This document shows, one piece after another, positions 6,882 through 11,603 of a stretch of 11,603 bases of DNA. The translations under genes and the position numbers were made by a program. Position 1 is the first letter of the stretch; the number at the start of each line of letters is the position of its first letter. The stretch is from assembly GCA_934663595.1 (NCBI GenBank), contig CAKUKM010000053.1, positions 1 to 11,603 of the forward strand, in the 5' to 3' direction. The DNA comes from an uncultured Clostridia bacterium. GTDB lineage: Bacteria > Bacillota > Clostridia > Christensenellales > Aristaeellaceae. The notes under the pieces were generated by a model. It did no database searches. It worked only from the letters and a program-made list of their open reading frames with translations, and was not told the DNA's origin.

Positions 6882-8903
6882 ATGACGGGAAGAATCGAAG
6901 CGCTGAAGGATTTTCAATGGCAGAAGCGGCATCACGCGTATCGGCGGCCGGCTCCGGAGGGAATCGAGCGCGCCTGGCGCGATCCGGCGCTTTCGGGCGC
7001 GATGCGCACCGCGATCCGCCTGAAGTGCGCGCTGGATGCGGAAACGCCGGTGCTGCTGCCGGGCGAGCTGATTGCGTTTACGCGAACGATTCCGAACCTG
7101 CCGGAGCAGTTTTCGGAGGCGGAATGGGCGGAAATCTGCGCGCGCCACACGATTCACGAGCGCGGCAATGTGAGCAATCTTTCGCCGGATTACGGGCGCG
7201 TGATCGCGGAGGGGCTGCTGGCCATTCGCGCGCGCCTGTCCGATTGCGACGAGCATGCGGCGATGCGGATTTCGATCGACGCGGTTTTGGATCTGGCGGC
7301 GAGATACGCATTATTTGCGCGCGAGGCGGGAGAACCGGCGCTGGCGGACGTGCTGGAGCGTGTGCCTGCATGTCCGGCGCGGTCGTTCCGCGAGGCGCTG
7401 CAGAGTTTGCGGATACTGCATTTCGCGATGTGGGCCGAGGGCGATTACCACAACACGCTCGGGCGCTTTGACCAGTACATGCTGCCCTATCTGCGGCGCG
7501 ATCTGGACGCGGGCGCGGAGACGAAGGAGAGCGCGCAGGAGCTGCTGGAGGCGTTTTTCGTTTCGTGCAATCGCGACAGCGATCTCTATCCCGGAATGCA
7601 GCAGGGCGACAACGGGCAGAGCATCGTGCTGGGCGGAATGACGCCGGACGGCGCGGACGGATACAATATTTTGAGCGAAATGTGTCTGCGCGCGTCGGCG
7701 GAGCTGCGTTTGATCGACCCCAAGATCAATTTGCGCGTGAACCGGGACACGCCGCCTGCGGTTTACGAGCTGGGCACGCGGCTGACGCGGCTGGGCCTGG
7801 GCTTTCCGCAATATGAAAACGACGATATCGCGATTCCGGCGCTGACGGCGCTGGGCTATGACGAGCGCGACGCGCGCGATTACGCGATGGCGGCGTGCTG
7901 GGAATTCATCATTCCCGGAAAGGGCATGGAGATTCCGAACATCGGCGCGATGCCGTTTGCGAACAGCGTCGACCGCGCGATTCGCGATTTTCTGCCCGAA
8001 TGCGCGGACATGGAGGCGCTGAAGGCGCGCGTAAGGGCGGCGATCTTTGAATCGGTGGATGCGATTCTGGCGGAAAAGAAGGATCTGTATGTGATTCCCT
8101 CGCCGTATCTTTCGCTGTTCTTTGACGGGTGCGTCGAGCGAGCGCGCGATATTTCGCTCGGCTGCAAATACAACAACTGGGGCCTGCACGGCACGGGCCT
8201 TGCGCCGGCGGCGGACATGCTCGCGGCGGTCGAGAAGGTCGTGTTTGACGAAGGCGAGCCGGCGGGCGCGCTGATCGACGCGCTGAACGCGAATTTCGCC
8301 GGCTTTGATCTCCTGCGCGAGCGCCTTCGCAATGCGCCGAAGATGGGCAACGACGACGACCGCGCGGACGCTTACGCCGTGTGGCTGCTGGATGTATTCG
8401 CCGATGCGGTGCGCGGCAAAACCAACGAGCGCGGCGGCGTCGTGCGCGCGGGCACGGGCACGGCGATGTATTACGTTTCGCATGCGGCGGCGCTGGGCGC
8501 GACCGCCGACGGCCGCGAGGCGGGCGTTCCGCTGCCGGCGAACTATGCGCCGTCGCTGAACCTGAGGCTCAACGGCCCGGTATCGCTGATTAAATCCTTC
8601 ACCAAGCCGCATCTGGGCCATGCGATCAACGGAGGGCCGCTGACGATCGAGTTCTCGGACAGCGTGTTCGCTCAGGACGAGGCGATCCAGAAAGTCGCGC
8701 AGCTGGTGCGGCTGTTTATCCTGCGGGGCGGGCATCAGATTCAATTGAATACGGTCAATCGCGACCGCCTGCTGGACGCGCAGAAGCATCCGGAGAACTA
8801 TCGCAATCTGATCGTGCGCGTATGGGGCTGGAGCGGCTATTTTGTGGAGCTGGACAAATGCTATCAGGACCACATCATTCGCCGCGCGGAGCTGACGCTG
8901 TGA
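6882..8903 (+). CDS. Glycyl radical enzyme (pyruvate formate-lyase-like superfamily), subfamily unknown
   Basis: This is a 673-residue cytoplasmic radical enzyme, active only without oxygen, that should cleave, dehydrate or eliminate from a small organic substrate. The ATG at 6882 is chosen because GGGAGGTG (6868-6875) sits at the right distance; an in-frame GTG at 6873 lies inside that binding site. The superfamily landmarks are present. PARSFREALQ and GRFDQYM fall in the PFL-like barrel. The thiyl site is Cys339-Trp340-Glu341, followed by PGK, and matches the Cys-x-Glu pair of dehydratase/lyase-type members rather than the Cys-Cys of true pyruvate formate-lyase. The Gly_radical domain starts at about 537 (LGATADGREAG), and the radical site is Gly649 in RVWGWSGY, 24 residues from the end. 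It is about 100 residues shorter than typical members (about 760-850), mostly at the N-terminus, and CWE and RVWGW differ from the usual GCVE and RVxGY/F. It is probably active, but the substrate is unknown. Confidence 0.9.
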   Translation: MTGRIEALKDFQWQKRHHAYRRPAPEGIERAWRDPALSGAMRTAIRLKCALDAETPVLLPGELIAFTRTIPNLPEQFSEAEWAEICARHTIHERGNVSNLSPDYGRVIAEGLLAIRARLSDCDEHAAMRISIDAVLDLAARYALFAREAGEPALADVLERVPACPARSFREALQSLRILHFAMWAEGDYHNTLGRFDQYMLPYLRRDLDAGAETKESAQELLEAFFVSCNRDSDLYPGMQQGDNGQSIVLGGMTPDGADGYNILSEMCLRASAELRLIDPKINLRVNRDTPPAVYELGTRLTRLGLGFPQYENDDIAIPALTALGYDERDARDYAMAACWEFIIPGKGMEIPNIGAMPFANSVDRAIRDFLPECADMEALKARVRAAIFESVDAILAEKKDLYVIPSPYLSLFFDGCVERARDISLGCKYNNWGLHGTGLAPAADMLAAVEKVVFDEGEPAGALIDALNANFAGFDLLRERLRNAPKMGNDDDRADAYAVWLLDVFADAVRGKTNERGGVVRAGTGTAMYYVSHAAALGATADGREAGVPLPANYAPSLNLRLNGPVSLIKSFTKPHLGHAINGGPLTIEFSDSVFAQDEAIQKVAQLVRLFILRGGHQIQLNTVNRDRLLDAQKHPENYRNLIVRVWGWSGYFVELDKCYQDHIIRRAELTL

Positions 8904-9745
8904 ACGGCGTGGTCTTCGATATCAAGGAATTCGCGGTATACGACGGGCCCGGCATTCGAACTACGGTATTCATGAAGGGCTGTCCGCTGCGCTGCCGCTG
9001 GTGCCACAATCCGGAGGGGCTTTCCCCGAAGCGCGAATTGATGGTGAGCCGTGCGGCGTGCGTTCACTGCGGGGCGTGCGAGCGGGTTTGCCGGCGTCCG
9101 GACGGCTGCGTGGCGTGCGGCGAGTGCGTTTCCGCCTGCCGCGGAAATCTGCGCAGAATCGTGGGAACGGAATGGACGGCGGAGGCCCTCGCGGCGCGGC
9201 TTTTGAAGGACGCGGACGTGTATGCGCTGTCGGGCGGGGGCGTTACGTTTTCGGGCGGCGAGCCGCTGATGCAGTGGCCGTTCGTCGCGGAGGTCATCGA
9301 CCGGCTGGGCGAGGTTCCGGCGGCCGTCGAGACCAGCGGATACGCGCCGGACGGCGTATTCAGCGACGCGATGCGCAAATGCCGCCTGATGCTGATGGAC
9401 TGGAAGGTCTCCGATCCCGAGCTGCATGAAAGGTACACCGGCGTGTCCCAGGCGCGAATTCGCCGCCATGCCGAGCAGCTGGCGGCGGGCGAGGTGCCGT
9501 TTCTGCTGCGCATGCCGATCATTCCGGGCGTAAACGACAATCCGGCGCATTTTGAAACGGCCGCGGAGCTGGTGAGGAATTCCCGATCGCTGGTGCGCGT
9601 CGACGTATTGCCCTATCAGCGCGCCGCCGGAGCCAAATACGAAATGGTCGGCCGGGAATACGCGCCGGGCTTTGAGGAGAGCGCTCCGCCGCGGCTTTAC
9701 ACGGAAATCTTCGACCGGATGGGCATTCCGTATCGGGTATTTTGA
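8900..9745 (+). CDS. Glycyl radical enzyme activating enzyme (radical SAM, PflA family)
   Basis: This 281-residue iron-sulfur enzyme uses S-adenosylmethionine to place the glycyl radical on its partner, encoded immediately upstream. I start it at GTG 8900, which overlaps the partner's stop as GTGA. GGAG lies 8 nt upstream, and the protein then begins with the family's usual GVVFDIKEFAVYDGPGIRTT segment. The radical-SAM cluster ligands are Cys28, Cys32 and Cys35 (CPLRCRWC). An inserted ferredoxin-like domain has two CxxCxxCxxxC motifs at residues 54-64 and 70-80, enough for two further 4Fe-4S clusters. The SAM-binding GGE motif is at about 119-121 (SGGGVTFSGGEP), and RMPIIPGVNDN and DVLPYQ follow as expected. 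The two ferredoxin motifs are separated by only five residues, shorter than I expect for this family. It is the last gene of the operon; a strong terminator starts 26 nt after its stop. Confidence 0.94.
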   Translation: MNGVVFDIKEFAVYDGPGIRTTVFMKGCPLRCRWCHNPEGLSPKRELMVSRAACVHCGACERVCRRPDGCVACGECVSACRGNLRRIVGTEWTAEALAARLLKDADVYALSGGGVTFSGGEPLMQWPFVAEVIDRLGEVPAAVETSGYAPDGVFSDAMRKCRLMLMDWKVSDPELHERYTGVSQARIRRHAEQLAAGEVPFLLRMPIIPGVNDNPAHFETAAELVRNSRSLVRVDVLPYQRAAGAKYEMVGREYAPGFEESAPPRLYTEIFDRMGIPYRVF

Positions 9746-9771
9746 GAAAAACTGCCGCATGCGGCGCAAAA

Positions 9772-9807
9772 AAGCGGGAACGAATTCGTTCCCGCTTGAT
9801 GTTTTTT
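9772..9807 (+). terminator. Intrinsic terminator of the plus-strand operon
   Basis: A perfect 26-nt palindrome (9772-9797, arms AAGCGGGAACGAA/TTCGTTCCCGCTT) is followed by GATG and six T (9802-9807). It begins 26 nt after the activase stop. Six A at 9768-9773 on the other side mean it could also work on the minus strand, against read-through from the isomerase gene. Confidence 0.9.
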
Positions 9808-9815
9808 CCGCAAAC

Positions 9816-10033
9816 CTAAAGGGAGAGCTCGAGAGGGCGAAGTCCTCTCGAATTTCAATCGAGCTCAGCGACATGCGCGGTGAGCGCGGGGCTATTTTAT
9901 CGCAGGGAAATCCCATTTCCCGGAGAGAAAATCGCTTCCTTACAAGTTTTGCGGCCGGAGTCCGCAGGACTCAAGCAAAACTTGCTCAAAGGGGTGGTAG
10001 TGGAGGGGAAAGCAGTTTCCCCTCCACCTTTTT
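9816..10033. repeat. Hairpin-rich intergenic stretch, possible dispersed repeat or structured RNA
   Basis: Between the terminator and the isomerase gene I find no convincing gene but several successive inverted repeats. A 7-bp stem (9830-9836 with 9844-9850) comes first, with possible outer pairing of GAGCT and AGCTC at 9825-9829 and 9862-9866. A 7-bp stem with a 3-nt loop follows (9905-9911 with 9915-9921). Next is a long hairpin at 9943-9984 with a perfect 10-bp outer stem (CAAGTTTTGC/GCAAAACTTG) and a 6-bp inner stem (GAGTCC/GGACTC). The last is a 12-bp stem at 10000-10027. Such density of perfect stems suggests a mobile palindromic repeat or a small structured RNA. Repeat status needs other copies in the genome, which this window cannot show. 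Confidence 0.4.
10000..10033 (+). terminator. Second terminator-like hairpin, plus-strand sense
   Basis: GTGGAGGGGAAA (10000-10011) pairs perfectly with 10016-10027 across a GCAG loop and is followed by CTTTTT (10028-10033). In the plus direction this is a textbook intrinsic terminator, although the operon already has one at 9772-9807. It would end a small transcript from the hairpin-rich stretch. Its T-tract overlaps the stop codon of the minus-strand isomerase gene. On the minus strand the hairpin lacks a T-tract after it. Confidence 0.6.
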
Positions 10034-10778
10034 ACAATTTCTGCACCGGATACAGGATTTTCAGCTGGTTGATTCGGCTCTGGTAGGTCTGGCGCTGCTT
10101 TTCGGCCAGCAGGTGCTGCTCGATCGCGTCGTGCGCTTCGGCGAAGGATACCGGCTTGGCCGCGTTTTTCGCGTCCAGGCGAATCAGATGATAGCCGAAC
10201 TGCGTCTGCACCGGGCCGCGCAGCTCGCCGGGCTGCATTTCAAAGCACGCCGCATCGAACTCCGGCACCATCTGGCCGCGGCCGAACTCGCCGAGGCTGC
10301 CGCCGTTCTGGGAAGACGGGCAGGACGAATACTGCTTCGCCGCGTCCTCGAACGTGATTGCGCCGGACTCGAGCTGCTGTTTGATCTCGCTTGCCTTTTC
10401 CTCGGTATCGACCAGAATGTGGCTGGCGGAGACGGTTTCCTCGCCCTTGAACTGGTCGGGGTTTTCGTCGTAAAACTTCCTGATTTCGTCCTCGGTGACC
10501 TTCACGCGCTCGAGCGCCTTCGTGATCGCGAACTGCACGAGCAGGTCCTCCTTCACGCGCGCGAGCTGCTGCTTGAACGCGGGATCGTATTCCAGCATGT
10601 TCTTCTTCGCGTCGGTCAGGAACAGCGCCTGGCCGATCAGCTGCTCGAGCACCGCGGCGCGGCCCTGGGGCGTGTTGTAGCTGCCCGCGCGCGGGCCCAT
10701 GCCGGCGATGACCTCGCTGACGTCCTGTTCGGTGATCGTTTTCGTGCCCACAACGGCGAGCGGACGGCTGGTTTCCAT
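10032..10778 (-). CDS. Peptidyl-prolyl isomerase, parvulin (PpiC) type, cytoplasmic
   Basis: This 248-residue folding helper speeds cis-trans isomerisation at proline bonds. The N-terminal part (about residues 1-105) is helical, with SurA/trigger-factor-like chaperone character. The parvulin domain (about 114-203) has the family landmarks: His120 in ASHIL, Cys153, the NGGSLGEFGRGQM stretch (159-170), and His197 in FGYHLIRL. Unlike PrsA, the extracellular Gram-positive foldase, it has no signal peptide or lipobox, so it should act in the cytoplasm. The start is set by a strong AAGGAGG (10787-10793), 8 nt before the ATG. It lies downstream of the malic enzyme gene on the same strand, but a terminator-like hairpin stands directly before its ribosome binding site and no separate promoter is visible. 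It has no obvious link to the glycyl radical enzyme operon. Family assignment is strong; clients are unknown. Confidence 0.93.
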   Translation of the reverse strand: METSRPLAVVGTKTITEQDVSEVIAGMGPRAGSYNTPQGRAAVLEQLIGQALFLTDAKKNMLEYDPAFKQQLARVKEDLLVQFAITKALERVKVTEDEIRKFYDENPDQFKGEETVSASHILVDTEEKASEIKQQLESGAITFEDAAKQYSSCPSSQNGGSLGEFGRGQMVPEFDAACFEMQPGELRGPVQTQFGYHLIRLDAKNAAKPVSFAEAHDAIEQHLLAEKQRQTYQSRINQLKILYPVQKL

Positions 10779-10786
10779 GGTGGCTT

Positions 10787-10793
10787 CCTCCTT
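10787..10793 (-). promoter_or_regulatory. Ribosome binding site of the isomerase gene, abutting a terminator
   Basis: On the minus strand this reads AAGGAGG, 8 nt from the ATG. The preceding five T (10794-10798) are the T-tract of the hairpin at 10799-10823, so a transcript ending there would stop just before the binding site. Confidence 0.8.
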
Positions 10794-10823
10794 AAAAAGA
10801 GCCGTCCTGAGACAGGGCGGCTC
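10794..10823 (-). terminator. Terminator or attenuator after the malic enzyme gene
   Basis: On the minus strand GAGCCGCCCTG, loop TCT, then CAGGACGGCTC form an 11-bp stem with one C-A mismatch, followed by five T. It lies 18 nt beyond the malic enzyme stop codon. Because the isomerase ribosome binding site begins immediately after the T-tract, the isomerase gene would depend on read-through past this hairpin unless its promoter is hidden inside the malic enzyme gene. Confidence 0.8.
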
Positions 10824-10841
10824 ATGATCATTGATTGGGAA

Positions 10842-11603
10842 TTAGATGCGCGCAACGCCGGTATCGCGGGCAGCCTGCGCGACCGCCTTGGAGACGGCTT
10901 CCTTGACGCGCGGATCGAACGGCGCGGGGATGATGTAGTCCTCGTTGAGCTCCTCGTCGGAGATGAGGCTCGCCAGCGCGTTCGCGGCCGCGATCTTCAT
11001 TTCCTCGTTGATCTCGCTCGCGCGCACGTCGAACGCGCCGCGGAAGATCGCCGGGAAGGCCAGAACGTTGTTGATCTGGTTCGGATAGTCGCTGCGGCCG
11101 GTGGAGACCACGCGCGCGCCGCCCGCCTTCGCCTCGTCGGGGAAGATTTCGGGCGTCGGGTTCGCGCAGGCAAACACGATCGCGTCCTTGTTCATGGTCT
11201 TGACCATTTCGGTGGTGACCATCTTCGGGGCGGAAACGCCGATGAACACGTCCGCGCCGACCAGAACGTCCGCCAGCTTGCCGGTTTCGCCGTTCGGGTT
11301 GGTCTTTTCGGCCATTTCCTGCTTGTAGGGATTCATGTGATCGGTGCGGCCGTTGTAGATCGCGCCCGCGCGGTCGCACATGACGATGTTCTTGATGCCG
11401 TAGTTGACCAGCAGCTTCGTGATCGCGGTTGCAGCCGCGCCCGCGCCGTTGACGACGACCTTGATCTGATCCTTCGTCTTGCCGACGACCTTCAGCGCGT
11501 TCATCAGGCCCGCCAGAGTGATGATGGCGGTGCCGTGCTGATCGTCGTGGAAGATCGGGATGTCGCACTTGGCCTTAAGCTTTTCTTCAATTTCGAAGCA
11601 GCG
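10842..11603 (-). CDS. NAD(P)-dependent malic enzyme, C-terminal part (5' end outside window)
   Basis: This enzyme oxidatively decarboxylates malate to pyruvate with NAD or NADP. The reading frame is open to the right edge, so only the last 253 residues are seen and the start is missing. The visible part begins RCFEIEEKLKAKCDIPIFHD and continues with the family-typical DDQHGTAIITLAGLMNAL. The Rossmann fold follows (VNGAGAAATAITKLL), then FACANPTPEIFPDEA and the FPAIFRGAFDVRASEIN motif near the C-terminus, ending in GVARI. The spacing matches the short bacterial type (about 390-400 residues), without the fused phosphotransacetylase domain of larger forms. Which cofactor is used cannot be judged safely. 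The stop codon is followed by a terminator-like hairpin. It probably serves central carbon metabolism and is not obviously tied to the glycyl radical enzyme operon. Confidence 0.95.
   Translation of the reverse strand, partial: RCFEIEEKLKAKCDIPIFHDDQHGTAIITLAGLMNALKVVGKTKDQIKVVVNGAGAAATAITKLLVNYGIKNIVMCDRAGAIYNGRTDHMNPYKQEMAEKTNPNGETGKLADVLVGADVFIGVSAPKMVTTEMVKTMNKDAIVFACANPTPEIFPDEAKAGGARVVSTGRSDYPNQINNVLAFPAIFRGAFDVRASEINEEMKIAAANALASLISDEELNEDYIIPAPFDPRVKEAVSKAVAQAARDTGVARI

Noticed and set aside
4884..7256. Very long open frame (790 codons) on the minus strand, antisense to the regulator, kinase and enzyme genes
   Set aside because: The translation is extremely rich in Arg, His, Gln and Pro with no domain, which is typical of the reverse strand of GC-rich genes using GCG and CTG codons. 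The plus strand has clear families across the whole stretch.
6882..8903. Annotation as true pyruvate formate-lyase
   Set aside because: Pyruvate formate-lyase needs two adjacent active-site cysteines. Here the site is Cys-Trp-Glu, as in dehydratase/lyase-type members, so the enzyme is left as subfamily unknown.
9754..9765. 12-nt palindrome GCCGCATGCGGC just after the activase stop
   Set aside because: It is too short and has no loop room for a stable hairpin. The strong terminator directly after it explains the end of the operon.
8864..9916. Minus-strand open frame of 350 codons through the activase and into the intergenic stretch
   Set aside because: It is antisense to a clear radical-SAM gene and has no domain. 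The open frame is a by-product of base composition.
9880..10086. 68-codon plus-strand open frame in the hairpin-rich stretch
   Set aside because: There is no good ribosome binding site and no recognisable domain. It runs through perfect hairpins and into the 3' end of the isomerase gene on the other strand.
1..11603. Search for CRISPR arrays, transposases, tRNA or rRNA genes
   Set aside because: No regularly spaced repeats, no transposase-like protein and no tRNA or rRNA signature were seen on either strand.

Overview
The window looks like a piece of chromosome from a strictly anaerobic, GC-rich Firmicutes bacterium (class Clostridia or a related lineage). This is inferred from the gene content: an LplA/LplB/LplC-type sugar ABC transporter, a YesM/YesN-type two-component system, an oxygen-sensitive glycyl radical enzyme with its activase, AGGAGG-like ribosome binding sites, and a Clostridia-like short malic enzyme. 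No rRNA, tRNA, CRISPR array, insertion sequence or phage gene was seen.

Left block (3-3545, minus strand): a three-gene transport operon read right to left. It holds an extracellular solute-binding protein, a LplB-like permease and an LplC/YtcP-like permease. A perfect 12-bp hairpin lies between the binding-protein gene and the permease genes. No ATPase is present, as is usual for this transporter type, which borrows a shared MsmX-like ATPase.

Central block (3757-9745, plus strand): divergent from the transporter is a tightly packed operon. It holds an AraC-type response regulator (YesN-like), a membrane sensor kinase (YesM-like, 4-bp overlap), a short and divergent glycyl radical enzyme of 673 residues, and its radical-SAM activase (4-bp overlap). 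It ends in a strong intrinsic terminator at 9772-9807. The divergent intergenic region 3546-3756 carries promoter-like boxes for both directions and a 10-bp inverted repeat. A second TATAAT box, preceded by the same AAACGGGCG(A/C)GA box seen at the first promoter, overlaps the end of the kinase gene just before the glycyl radical enzyme gene.

Right block (9746-11603): a 286-bp intergenic stretch packed with hairpins is followed by two minus-strand housekeeping-type genes. These are a cytoplasmic parvulin-type prolyl isomerase and, upstream of it, an NAD(P)-dependent malic enzyme that runs off the right edge. A terminator-like hairpin separates these two, with its T-tract directly abutting the isomerase ribosome binding site.

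Working model (inference): the kinase and regulator sense an external ligand. They control the divergent importer and the downstream glycyl radical enzyme, which would cleave or dehydrate the imported compound or a product of it in anaerobic catabolism. The glycyl radical enzyme has the catalytic residues but matches none of the characterised subfamilies that I can recognise. The regulator-kinase-glycyl-radical-enzyme-activase plus divergent importer layout is therefore the best candidate for an undescribed system here.
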